Positions 30,861-41,694 of a stretch of 64,000 nucleotides of DNA are shown here, piece after piece (positions within the stretch are counted from its first letter, which is position 1; every line of letters starts with the position of its first letter). The stretch covers positions 12,996,743-13,060,742 of the forward strand of contig NC_087065.1 of assembly GCF_963678635.1 (NCBI RefSeq), in the 5' to 3' direction. The notes below the pieces were generated by a model. It was not told where the DNA came from and did not search any database. It saw only the letters and a program-made list of their open reading frames with translations. Made by a program: the position numbers and the translations under genes. Origin of the DNA: Symsagittifera roscoffensis. Its lineage: Eukaryota > Xenacoelomorpha > Acoela > Convolutidae.

Positions 30861-31491
30861 TGATTCTTTCTTGCACTCAACTTTCTGAGGACTCCTTGCC
30901 TGACGACGACACGCAATGAGGACATCGATCTTGAGTCCGGGGAATATGTGCTAGTCGATCATAATTGGAAGTTTGACCTTGAGCAACGTTTAGTCTTGAT
31001 TTTGGGGTGAAATGCAATTTTTCAAAAATTCGAATTGAGCATGTCATGCTCAAGTTTCTCGCGACAACTGAAAATACAAGAAAATAAGAGCGGGAAGGTA
31101 GTGCAAAAAAAAGGAGCGTGAAATTGGTATTCGCAACTTTGCCGTATAAATCGACCGAGAGTAGAGGTTTCTCCTTCCTAGAGAAAGAACAAGTCGTGAC
31201 AAGAAGAGACAAAAAAAAAATTGAGTGGACCAGAGTGAATCTTCGGTGGGAAAGTGGACAGCTGAAGCTGCCCAATAGTCAAAACAGAACACTTGTGTCT
31301 TGAGTTTAAACTTATTCATTCCAAACTTCTTGAGTTAAAATTGACTACTGGATCAATTCTAGAGTCGCTTATTAATTTAGTTACTCGGTTATAGAATTCG
31401 AGTCGGTATGTAAGTACCCAATTTAAATTTTTTGAGTTCTTTACATTATTATGTTGAGTTAGGGAGAGTTTTAGGTTGATCCATCTGAAAT
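30861..31491 (+). repeat. 5' LTR of the second Ty3/gypsy copy
   Basis: Longest and cleanest of the LTR copies. Contains the TATAAAT box, GATTTTGGGGTGA and three CTTGAGT words, and ends AGGTTGATCCATCTGAAA. Confidence 0.8.
31145..31151 (+). promoter_or_regulatory. TATA box of the LTR promoter
   Basis: TATAAAT within GCCGTATAAATCGACCGAGAG, at the same relative place as TATAAAT at 60064-60070. LTR promoters of this family place TATA in mid-LTR; the start site itself is not visible. Confidence 0.55.
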
Positions 31492-31498
31492 GGATCAA
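31476..31498. other. Hairpin at LTR/leader boundary, second copy
   Basis: Identical to the hairpin at 9565-9587: nine paired bases with a CTGAA loop. Confidence 0.6.
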
Positions 31499-33320
31499 AG
31501 GTCCACTGTCCAATAAAAAGTAACTATATACGTAAGGTTCCGACCCTGTTTTTAACGGCGTTCGTGTGTTTTGGGTATTTCGAGACCTAAGCATGGGGGA
31601 GTTCTTATTTCTAGATGGGGGGTATTTTGGTACTAGCCTTTAAGCCGTAACGCGAATTGTAGTCTCATGTCGCAAGTGAACCGAATTGGCTCCCTCCGTT
31701 TGAGGTAGAAAAACACAAGAGATAGTGTCCCTGATTCTTGAGCCAAAGGTTATAGGGCCTATTTTTCTTTAACCTCATATGTGACTTAAGTAGGCGGCTG
31801 TTACATAGTGTTTTTATGGCGCTCGTGGGTGTTTTTAAGACATCATGACTACGGGATCGAACCCACTTGACAAAAATCCTGGCAACAAGCCCATTCTAGA
31901 GTACTGGTGGTACGGTTCAACGGGAACGTGACCACCTTCTGGTTGTACCGTGATAGCTTTTTAAGAAAACTCGAGAAAAAATTCCGGTGCGCTTTGCAAA
32001 ACGAGGCGTAGCTATCAGAGTAATGGGGGCCACTAGGGGGACAAAAAACGTGTAAAAATAAAAAAAAACGAAAAACATTAAAAATAGGAACAGAAAACTA
32101 TATAAAAAAAAACAGAAAGGACAGTGGCTTTGACTTTCAGATTAGGTGGATAAAACCTTAATTTTAATTATAGTATTAAACGCATACTGTTTTCAATAAT
32201 ACCGATCGTTTCGATCAAACCAACAACATTGAACAGATGCCCGAGCTAGGGGCGTTGAAAGGGTTTTCAGATAGCTTGTGACATCAGCGGACCACTGTGA
32301 GACTTGACTGGAACAGGTGACTAGCCAAGTGGGAAAAAAGACCTCTGAGTGACTTGACTACTGGGAGACTTGACTGGAACAGGTGGTTCGGGATAGAGAT
32401 CTCAGAGACAGAGGACACCCGAACGGGAAAGCAGCGTGATCAAGGCAGAACAGATCAAATGGAGGAAACGTTTTTTTTAGCAGAGCTTGGAATTAAGTTC
32501 TACGGTTTTCTCTCGAGAGGTTTAGCACCCATCGCGCTCAGGGTTAATTTCGGCTTAAGTGGGGTGCTAGACAGGGGGAGGTTAGCAAGGGGGCTGGTTA
32601 AGTTAGAGGTTGGTGGTTGAAAATTGTAAATAGGGGGTATTTTCTTATAAGTAACTAAACAATCGATATGGTCAATTTAGTTACATTCGAACAACTGAGT
32701 TGAATACTCACAACAAGGGTAGCAACGCGAAGGTACTCGATAGCGAACTCGTATTAAGGTAGGCAACCTGGCCGGATCGGGTGGGGTGACCGGAAATAGA
32801 TAGTTTTTGGAACCCAAAAGGTGAAAAGCCCATAAGACCGCTAGCAAGGGGTAGGAAAAATGCGTGACAGTTAGGTACCAGACGTTTTTTACGATGAACG
32901 ATCATTGTAGAAATTGCATTTAAGGTATACAAGCTTTGCTTGTTTTTGAAGTTTTTCTCATTTGACCTTTACGGTTTTTGGATTTGATTTAATTAATTTT
33001 AGGCAACAGCGATCATAGATTAAGGTTAAAAGCAAATCGTATTTTGACTTGCATTGGAAGTAGGAAACAAACGGAAATTACGGGGGGCTTAGAAAAGAAA
33101 ATTTAGATTGATAGAATCGGGTTTTGGAGTTTTTTCACACAAGTTCTAGAGGAGGTACTGAGATAGTGGACTAGATATCCTAACACTCAAATCAGGGTAC
33201 AGGAAGATTCTAAAGACGAGAACGGACAGGAATTGGTACTGGAAGGACGGGGAAAGAGTTTCAATACCTGGGCCACAGAAGTGGAAGCAGCACAAGAGTC
33301 TTGTCGGCAGTCCTGGGATA
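31492..33320 (+). other. Long leader of the second copy; no gene recognised
   Basis: Base-for-base counterpart of 9581-11390 with small indels, including a local rearrangement at about 32330-32390 in which GACTTGACTGGAACAGGTG is repeated. Short frames only. Confidence 0.65.
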
Positions 33321-34382
33321 GTGACAGAAGGGTCCTAGGACAGTACAGAAGGGTCCCAAGACCGTCCTTGAGGATTTCAGCACTCGAGCGAATGGTCCTA
33401 GAAGAGTACAGAAGGGTCCCAAAACCGTCCTTGAGGATTTCAGCACCCGAGCGAAGGGTCCTAGGAGAGTACAGAAGGGTCCCAAGACCGTCCTTGAGGA
33501 TTTCAGCACCCGCGCGAAGGGTCCTAGGAGAGTACAGAAGGGTCCCAAGACCGTCCCTGAGGGTTTCAACACTCGAGCGAAGGGTACTAGGAGAGTACAA
33601 AAGGGTCCCAACACCGACCCAGAGGATTTCAGCACTCGAGTGAAGGGTCCTAGGAGGGTACAGAAAGGTCCGATGACCCTAACGGAAAACGGAAGGTACC
33701 AATACTTGAACGAAGGATCCCAGGACAGTACCGAGGCATCGTGGGACAGTACAGATGGGTCTCAAGACCCTACCAGAGGTAACCAGAGTACGAACGAAGG
33801 GTCCCTGAACAGTGTCAAAGGATACTGGGACAACACCGAAGGGTACCAGGACACTTCTGAAAGGTAGCAACATTTGAGCGAAGGGTCCCAGGACATTACC
33901 GAAGGGTACTAGGACAATACCGAAGGGTCCCAGGACACTTCCGAAAGGTAGCAACACTTCAGCTAAGGGTCCCAGGACAGTACCGAAGGGTACTAGGACA
34001 ATACCGAAGGGTCCCCGGACACTTTCGAAAGGTAGCAACAATTCAGCGAAGGGTCCCAGGACAGTACCGAAGATTACTAGGACAAAACTGAAGGGTCCCA
34101 GGACACTTCCGAAAGGTAGCAACGCTTCAGCGAAGGGTGCCAGGACAGTACCGAAGAGTACTAGAACAATAGCGAAATAGCGAAGGGTCCCAGGACACTA
34201 CCGAAAGGTAGCAACACTTGAGCGAAGGGTCCCAGGACAGTACCAAAATGTACAAGGACAAGACTAAGGAGTCCAGGCACTAAGAGCGAAGGGTCCCAAG
34301 ACCCCAGGCAAGGATCACATAAATAGAGCGAAGGGTCCCAAGACCCTACCAAAAGATCCAAAGACCTGATCAACGGGTCCCT
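33321..34382. repeat. 21-bp-period minisatellite, second copy
   Basis: Same 63-bp then 84-bp architecture as 11391-12720 but with fewer 84-bp units. Frames stay open on both strands in the same heptad registers (minus VLGPFxx; plus RRVLGEYRRVPRPSLRISA). Confidence 0.9.
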
Positions 34383-34545
34383 ATACATAGTTTCGGTTTA
34401 CAACTCTAGCAGAGACAAATTCAACTGGGTTTTAATAAATAATGGATTAGAAACTTTTTCTTATGTTTTCAATTAGATTTTACAAAAAGACCTTGTATAT
34501 GTATTAGAATTGTAGATAAAGAAAATTGTTTTCAAAAAAAAACTC

Positions 34546-36630
34546 ATGAAGAAAACAAGAACATCTCTTACAGAAAGGAGAGGGATAGGATTTAAGCAAA
34601 ATCAAACCTCGTCGCAACGGAAACTAACGCCATCAAATCCGAAAGTGTTGAGAAAGAATAATTCAGTGAACATGGTCACTACAAGAAGCATAAAGGAACA
34701 AAAGGCCAGTGATAAAGCAACGGAAGAACCGACTGTACCGGCTAGAGAAACCGATCTTGAGACACCATATCAGAGTAGAGACGGGGCGGAAAGAAAGACT
34801 TCGGAATCAACACCCATACCAATTGTATATAGGAACAAGAGAAGAAAACAATAGAGTTCTCTCCAATAGGCAATGTAGGAGAAACAACAAATAACAAGCG
34901 GGAAACAATAAAAGACGATTCTCAAACAAAAAGAACGTCGTTCACAGAGAGGATTGCAGCGATGGTCGGAACGAAACCAAAAAAGAAAGAGGAGGTAATA
35001 CCAGCGACAGGAATGTCAAAACGTTTGGAACAGTTTCTGCAATAACAACAGAAGCTAAACAAGACGAAAAACAGGTCACACAAGGAGCAACGGCCAAGAA
35101 GACAAACAAACCATGGAATCAAAAACGAATTCACTTGAGCTGGGCGACTTGATAGCAAAGTTGGAACAAATCGGCAAAAAGCTGAAATGCAGCGAGAAAG
35201 ACCGCCAAGAGCTGAAAAAAGAAGTACGACACAATAAGAATGAGAACCTAGACAACTACTATGTCCTGGGAAAGGCGACGGAAGAGAAGCTGCAGCATAT
35301 GGTGGACAAAATAGAAACGACCGACAAAGAGCGAGAGAAATATATCAAGAGAGATATGGAGGAAATGAGGAAGAGATACGACACCGTAAGTGAAAAATTG
35401 TGGAGTCTAGAAACCAGAATGGACACAATGAGCAAGGAACAAGCAGAAAATTCTGGAGCCATACAGTCCAAATTGGATGTACTCTTGAGAAATTCCATAG
35501 CCCAAGATAAATTAGTGGTGGAAAAACGATCCGGAACTAGAGTCGACTTTGTGGAACCACATCGAAAGAAACGGGAATGTAAACCGCTACCCTGGTTTGA
35601 TAGCACCATGGCGTCAGGAGGGACACGAACTGCTATGAAGGGGGAGCCTCAAACTTAACGAGGACGTCAGGGGACTCAGGATCACATACGGGTGTACCAC
35701 CGGTTGCCATGACGTGGGACAGTACCTGGGAAATGATGAACAGGACCCTTGAAGCATTCGCAACAAGGAACACAGACGCAAGTGACGGAGGCAGTGGCAA
35801 ATCCCCGAAAACCTTCAAAAAACCTAAGGAATTCAAGGACGATGCAGATGGTTGCATTGATACCTGCGTTGAGGTATTGTGACTACATCTAGAACAAGAC
35901 ATTTTGAACGATGAGAGGCAGGCCTGCACGGCGATACTAAGCAACCTAGAGGGAACACCACTGAAGGAAGAGGAGCGTGACACTGCAGACAAGATCTTCG
36001 AGATACTGTTGAATCGATTTGGATCGGGTATGAAGGGTCATCTGGTGATGATGAGGTTCAAAAATAAGACGAAGAGATGACGAGTCGATTGAACGATTTC
36101 TGGATAATCTTGAGAGCTTGAGGAGGAGAAGCGATCCAGAGGAATCAACCAACAGAAGAAACTCTAGCATCGCTTCAAAATTTATCGATGGAGTGAGGAG
36201 CGATGACTTGAGAACGATGTTGGCAACATATTAAACGCTATCGAAGGATAACGCACCAACCCCTGAGGAGATGACACGAAATTCCTGGGAGTATATGTTA
36301 ATGAAACCAAAGAAGTACTCGTTCTCAGAAAACAGAAACACGCAAGGGGGAAGCCAACAACAAAGGTCGTCATGGTACAAACCTAGAGACGGCATAGACA
36401 AACGAAGGTCATGCGCAAACTGCCGATCAGCGGACCATCACTTAGCGGATTGTACCACATACAAGCAAGATAAGAAAAGCTCAGGATATGCACCAGACGA
36501 AGAAGACACGAGTCAAAGGGAAGAACACGAGTTTTACAGTAGTTTGATCATCAAGATAGGCGCGAGGTGCTTTTTCTGCAATCATGAGGGCCATTTCAGA
36601 AGGGATGTCCCATGTTTTGGGAGGCAGTGA
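34546..36630 (+). pseudogene. gag of the second Ty3/gypsy copy, broken
   Basis: Here the ATG at 34546 opens a 102-codon frame (MKKTRTSLTERRGIGFKQNQ). The coiled-coil frame 35113-35655 is longer than in the first copy because the 19-base deletion is absent; it extends through VEKRSGTRVDFVEP. The capsid-like and zinc-knuckle parts (36271-36627) match the first copy, including the same TGA (35878), TAA (36231) and nucleocapsid stop (36628). Shared lesions show the duplication came after inactivation, unless these stops are bypassed by recoding. The knuckles again have CANC...H...C and CFFCNHEGH...C. Confidence 0.8.
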
Positions 36631-36792
36631 AGAATCAAGGTCACCCGAAACATAAATTGACATTGGCAGTGGTCCAGAACACAAGGAACAGATAAGCCGA
36701 AAATGACTTGCAGAGCAAAGAGGCATCAAATGGTGAGTTACCTACGAAGATGCCGTGGGGGCTAAGACAATGAATTATGAAAAGCAGCTGCA

Positions 36793-37820
36793 GTGGCTAT
36801 CAACAGAGTGAAGCAAGACTTGGCGACCAAAGAGATCGAGCAACAATTAAAACATGAGATAGAGAGACAAAAGATGAATGAGACACTGTTGACGACGAGG
36901 CCAGAAACAGAGACCGGAGAAAACTTGCTGAAGAGGAGTAATTGCAATACCTTGAAGATGGTGACCGGTAAACCATTTGGCATCAGGAAGATTGCTGCGA
37001 GAATCATGTCAATAACCACAGTGGGCGGTCATGAAGTAACGAGGAACCTGAGTGAACAGAGTGATCAAACATTAATGCACATTGATGTATATGCGGAATA
37101 CCTTAGAACATTAACACCGCAAACCCCTTCGAGAGCACTGAGAGCATTACTAACGAGAGGTGGTGGTAAATCAATTCGCATAGACAACAGGTACACTGAA
37201 GCCTCTGGTCCACATGAGGACAATAGTTACACTGAAGCCTCTGGTCCACATGAGGTCAATGCAAAGACGATCATAACATGTGACGTGGATCTAGCTGGAA
37301 ATCTCTGTTGGCAGAGAAGAAGTAAAGGTGAGATCCATTGGACACTGTGCTATGCTGGAAGAGGATGCCATGCAACTGGGAATGGAAGCAGACGTATCTG
37401 CACACGTATTGGACATAAGCGGAAGCAAGAGCCAACTGCGTGGGTTGTTGGACACGGGAGCCGTCTTGAGTGTAGTACCAATTGAAACGTGGAGAAAAGG
37501 GGATTCGACAAAGACGAATTAATTGACTCAAAAATACGGCTGTCAGCAGCAAACAATTATATGTTTCGGGTTCTGGGTGGGACACCAAAAATATCCCTAC
37601 ACTGGGGGAACGCAATTTGTGGATAAACTTTTTGGTGGTGGAGAATCTAGATGAGTCTGACCAATTCATTTTAGGCAAAGATTTCATCCCGAAATTCGAT
37701 GTAACAATTGATCTTAACAAGGCGATGTTCAGGATTCGTAGCCCGGAAGTGAAGTACGTAATTAAACCGGTAAATTTGATAATGGCGAATGAAAATAAGG
37801 CTCCATTTTTTTTTGAGTAG
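36793..37820 (+). pseudogene. Protease of the second Ty3/gypsy copy, broken
   Basis: Same N-terminal frame as the first copy until about 37300, where a change in the AGCTGGA-AATCTCTG region shifts the frame. The active site LLDTGAVLSVVP (DTGA codons 37451-37462) is therefore in another frame. A direct duplication of CACTGAAGCCTCTGGTCC at 37194 and 37233 replaces the codons found in the first copy. The C-terminal segment 37617-37817 has NLDESDQFILGKDF. The empty Maverick target ATTATA is at 37556-37561. Confidence 0.8.
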
Positions 37821-37903
37821 GAGGGTAAGGCTGAAAGCGAAAGAGGCGGCAATAGTAAAATTCGAATGAAAAACTATAATGAACTAAGCGACAAGAAAAA
37901 AGT

Positions 37904-38518
37904 ATGTATAGTACCGAACCCATACAGTCAAAGTGCTGCTATTTAAGGAAGATCCTTTGCGATAAACTTCTCTGCGTCAGTGTCTTGTTGATTACTCTTG
38001 ATATACCAATCACAATCCAGAGGGGGAGGAAGCTGGGATACGCACTGCCCGTGAAAACTAGATATGAAATGACGAAAAATGGGCAAGAAAACGAAATTCT
38101 TGATATTGCCCTAATCATAGGGATAAAATTTGTATCTTGGGAAAATTCAAGAAAACAAATTGATCATCAGGTCTCGTGAAGTCACTTAAGTCAGAGACAG
38201 ACGATGGACTTTCGAGCTGCTCGAACTTTTTAGAAAGACCCACGCTAGAGGAAATGGAAATGGATGAATCAGTATTACCAGAATTTGAACACTTCAGGGG
38301 AAATGTAGCAGACAAACAGCTCGAAGCCATCAAGGATGTTCTAGATAAGAACCAGGATGATTTTTGAGACATAAAGCAGACATTGGATGCTGAAACTTCG
38401 TTGAACATGAAATAGAGCTTGAAGAGTCGGCGGTACCGCACAGATAGGGGGTGAGGCGTTTGATCCCAAACAAATCGGAAGCATGTAGAGAAGAGATAGA
38501 GACCCTAATAGAGTTGAC
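37904..38518 (+). pseudogene. Pol linker between protease and RT
   Basis: Frames 37904-38176 (GRKLGYALPVKTRYEM) and 38176-38364 (FLERPTLEEMEMDESVLPEF; an acidic spacer typical before gypsy RT), with stops between them and a one-base break just before the RT frame at 38519. No catalytic domain. Confidence 0.65.
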
Positions 38519-40015
38519 ATGATAGAACCATCCAAATCACCGTGGGCGTGTGGAGTAATTATCATTAAAAAGAAAGGAGACCAACTTAGGTTTTGTTGTG
38601 ACTTTCGATATCTGAACTCCGTCACGGTGAACGATTCCTATCCCATACCTAGAATAGATGAGATTCTGTCAAAATTAGGCGACGCTCTTGATCTAGGGTC
38701 GGCTTTTTGGCAGGTACCACTGAGGAAACAGGATGAGGACAAGACTGGTTTTGCATGCGAGCTGGGATTGTTTCAATGGAAAAGGGTGCCCTTTGGCCTT
38801 TGCAATGCCACAGCCACCTTCCAAGGACTGATTGCACAGGCGCTGACAAGCGTAACGAAGAAATACGGCAATTTAAAAATGTACTACGTAGATGACGTGG
38901 TGATTGCAACACCTACCCTGGAGGACCACATTGAACGACTGGACGAGGTGTTCGCTTTCATGACGAGAGCAGGACTGAAATGCAAGCCATCGAAGTGTGA
39001 GATTGTCAAGAACTCGATTAAATACCTGGGGAGAATGGTAGACAAACATGGAATTAGACCAGACCCAGACGCGGTAGAGGCAGTGCTGACTTGGAAATCA
39101 CCAAAAACAGAACACCAGTTGATGAGCTTCTTGGATTTTGCAAACTACTACAAGGAGTTCATCAAGGGCTATGCGGACAAAGTATATCCAATGCAACAAC
39201 TCATAAGGCACCAGGGAAAGAAATTCACGTGGAATAACGCGGCTGAAGATTCATTTCAGAGAATAAAGAAAGACCTGTGTGAGGAACCTGTGCTAGGCAT
39301 GCCGACAGAGAAAGTGATGTACGTGCTAGATAACGATGCATCGGTAGTAGTGATCTCGGGCATACTCCATCAAGAACAAGAATGGAACGGAAAAACAGTG
39401 TTGAGACCGATCGCCTACGGGAGCAAAGTCTTGAGTGATACGGAAATGAAGTACGGAGCACCCAAAGCGGAGATGTTTGCGGTCGTCACTTTTGTGGAAA
39501 AACCCAGGACATACCTGGGTAGCGGACCATTCAAGCTGCGGGTCGACAACAGAGCACTCAGCTGGTTGAAAACGTACTCAATAGACCAGCGTTACATCGT
39601 GAGATGGATAGTGCGGCTGGAAGGTTACAATATGATGATTGAACACAGAACAAGGGACAAACACCAAAATGCTGACAGCTCTAGCAAGAAGACAGAATTC
39701 TACGAGAGACAAAAGCAAAGGGAGGCTGATAGACCGGAGATCAAAGAGGGGTTTTCTTTTATGGACAAGGAAACATTTGACACCCTACCACTCACAAGTT
39801 GGCTAGACAACTCAGGAAAACCGATAGAGGACCATCCCGAATTACCAATTGAACACGAGGCGAAGAAGTTTAGGGATGCCATTGGAAATAATGCTCAAGT
39901 CCAAGATAGTGAGGGAAACACTGAAGGCAAAAGGCTACGACCTCGACGAAGTGGAAACAGGAAAGGTAACCGTAGGAGAGGATCTAAGGCAACTACTCGA
40001 GTGACTAGCAGATGA
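38519..40015 (+). CDS. Ty3/gypsy reverse transcriptase-RNase H
   Basis: A 498-residue uninterrupted frame, the longest in the window. RT palm motifs: FCCDFRYLNS (residues 25-34), LDLGSAFWQ with catalytic Asp58, FGLCNATATFQ (92-102) and YVDD (123-126). The thumb/connection follows (YLGRMVDKHGIRPDPDAVEA, residues 169-188). RNase H: DNDAS (Asp271/273), KAEMF (Glu318), RVDNRAL (Asp343) and HQNAD (Asp386), so all acidic residues are retained. The last ~100 residues are a charged, Arg-rich tail. The true protein would be part of a larger Pol; the start used here is simply the first Met after a frameshift. The enzyme copies element RNA into DNA inside particles. Confidence 0.93.
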   Translation: MIEPSKSPWACGVIIIKKKGDQLRFCCDFRYLNSVTVNDSYPIPRIDEILSKLGDALDLGSAFWQVPLRKQDEDKTGFACELGLFQWKRVPFGLCNATATFQGLIAQALTSVTKKYGNLKMYYVDDVVIATPTLEDHIERLDEVFAFMTRAGLKCKPSKCEIVKNSIKYLGRMVDKHGIRPDPDAVEAVLTWKSPKTEHQLMSFLDFANYYKEFIKGYADKVYPMQQLIRHQGKKFTWNNAAEDSFQRIKKDLCEEPVLGMPTEKVMYVLDNDASVVVISGILHQEQEWNGKTVLRPIAYGSKVLSDTEMKYGAPKAEMFAVVTFVEKPRTYLGSGPFKLRVDNRALSWLKTYSIDQRYIVRWIVRLEGYNMMIEHRTRDKHQNADSSSKKTEFYERQKQREADRPEIKEGFSFMDKETFDTLPLTSWLDNSGKPIEDHPELPIEHEAKKFRDAIGNNAQVQDSEGNTEGKRLRPRRSGNRKGNRRRGSKATTRVTSR

Positions 40016-40022
40016 CAAACCT

Positions 40023-40430
40023 GTGGTCCCAGAAAGTGGTAAAGACAGACCGGAAATCACCATCTTGAAAAGAGGGGAACTAAAACACGACGGAGACTTG
40101 ATGAAGAGCAAGGAGGTTGTGCGGACACTAGTCGAGAGAATCCCGGAAGAAGTACTCAGGCGGACGACTATACGAAATAAGAGAAGGACGTTCAAGGAGG
40201 AAGTTGAACATCTAGGACTAGATCAAGAGTCTGGGAAGTTGCCGCAACGAAGAGATGGCGAAGAAGAAAATTTGTCCGGAGAGTCGGAAAAATGGGATAA
40301 TGGTTCGGAGGAGAGTGATGACGAGCAAGACAGTCTCTGCACAATATTGGCTGGAGAAAAAATGAGGTACCACTTACCTATAATTACTAGTATCTGGTTA
40401 TATCTCGAGTCAGTCATGCAGATCTTCTGA
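40023..40430 (+). CDS. Charged Pol linker between RNase H and integrase
   Basis: A 135-residue frame, acidic and serine-rich (GEEENLSGESEKWDNGSEES), with no domain recognised. Its 3' end runs into the inverted 88-base copy of integrase sequence at 40385, so its last residues are foreign to the original protein. Confidence 0.5.
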   Translation: MVPESGKDRPEITILKRGELKHDGDLMKSKEVVRTLVERIPEEVLRRTTIRNKRRTFKEEVEHLGLDQESGKLPQRRDGEEENLSGESEKWDNGSEESDDEQDSLCTILAGEKMRYHLPIITSIWLYLESVMQIF

Positions 40431-40472
40431 TAGTCTATCTGCCCGACCTCGTTAAACTCCGAGCTTTCTACA
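40385..40472 (-). repeat. Left arm of an 88-bp inverted repeat (copy of integrase codons)
   Basis: Complement of 41139-41226 with only two differences, 667 bases apart. Read on the minus strand it encodes integrase residues ESSEFNEVGQIDYQKICMTD. Confidence 0.92.
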
Positions 40473-41138
40473 GACAATCTGGAACATAATGACGCGTATG
40501 GAGGGGAAAAGCTCGAAAAGATAGCAGTGTCAAGAAAACCATTCAGTGAGCTATCTTGCAATTCGAACATCAGAACGAATCTAATACCAGAGGACGACAG
40601 AGAGATCTTGAGAAGGATAGTTTGTGTGAAGCTCAAAGACGAAATCCACACTCCTGGAGAGCTGAACGGTCAAATGATGGCATTGAAGGAACACGTAAAA
40701 TTGAGGTACAGGCTTTCAGATCTGATACGAGCACAAAAAAGTGATAAAATGACGAGAAACCTCTCGAAATGGATTCGGACGGGAGTAAAAGAAAAGGGAG
40801 ACCTGGATGAAGATAGTCACAAGATCATGAGCCAGTTCTACAAGGAGAGAAAAGATTTACTCTATCACACAGACGATGGCGTGGTAGCCTGTAGGAGAAA
40901 AGACGAAGAAAAAAATCTGCACAAGCAAACCTCATCATACTGCCTCTGCTAACCAAACAGAAGTGTTGTTCAGATCGTATGACCAAATTGGACATCAGGG
41001 GATAGACAAAACACAACAAAAAATACTACACATATTTGATTGGCCAGGGCTGAGGAAGGCTTGTGAAAGATGGTTGAACGCATGTCTGTCGTGCTTGCAG
41101 GTGAAGGATTCTAGGAAAATGAAGTTCCCTCCTAAGCC

Positions 41139-41226
41139 TGTAGAAAGCTCGGAGTTTAACGAGGTCGGGCAGATAGAATATCAGAAGATCTGCATGACTG
41201 ACTCGAGATAAAACCAGATACTAGTA
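41139..41226 (+). repeat. Right arm of the inverted repeat (in-place integrase codons)
   Basis: The in-place copy. It differs from the inverted copy by GAA instead of GAC at the presumed catalytic aspartate (about 41174) and TAA instead of TAT (41209-41211). Confidence 0.92.
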
Positions 41227-41604
41227 TTTATAGATCGTTTCACGAAACTGGCAGAAGCGGTACCATGTCAGACGGCATCGGCGGAAGAAACTTGTGATCA
41301 CCTGATAAAGAACTGGATATCACGATACGGTTGCCCGCTGACATTCCAATCGGAAAATGGGAAGGCATTCTTGGGGTACATGACAAAAGAACTAATGAGA
41401 AGATCCCACTTTACACAGGCCCATTCAATGACCTACCATCCACAAACGAATGGATTAGTGGAAAGACCGAACAGAACACTAATGAATATGCTCCGGGTGT
41501 ATTGCTCGAGATATATGACTGACTTTGACAAATATCTGTTAGGGGCGTATTACAGCACGTTACAATCAACAACGGAGATCAGTTATTTCATGATGTTGAC
41601 AGGT

Positions 41605-41605
<1 letters not shown>

Positions 41606-41632
<27 letters not shown>
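41606..41632. repeat. (AG)n microsatellite inside integrase
   Basis: About 13 AG units, read as alternating Arg-Glu in the integrase frame; probably an expansion within MLTGRE codons. Confidence 0.9.
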
Positions 41633-41635
<3 letters not shown>

Positions 41636-41694
41636 TGCCCCTCACCTTCTTCTATCCGTAGTATGAGGGAAAGAAGACGTCGCCTCAGGCATAT

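Larger units (their letters stand above)
40527..41661 (+). pseudogene. Ty3/gypsy integrase, broken
   Basis: The N-terminal frame 40527-40949 shifts before the zinc-binding domain at about 40970-41110 (SYDQIGHQGIDKTQQK...WPGLRKACERWLNACLSC). The C-x2-C pair and one His are present, while the usual first His appears as Tyr. The catalytic core has GQIEYQK, where gypsy integrases carry Asp, then a stop at 41209, then SENGKAF where Asp is usual, then YHPQTNGLVERPNRTL (41436-41480) with the third acidic residue Glu. An AG microsatellite (41606-41632) and a stop (41659) follow. Integrase joins cDNA to the chromosome; two substituted catalytic positions plus stops make this copy inactive. Confidence 0.85.

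Noticed and set aside
32354-32620. 88-codon frame in the leader
   Set aside because: The equivalent leader at 10.4-10.7 kb does not keep it open and there is no recognisable domain.
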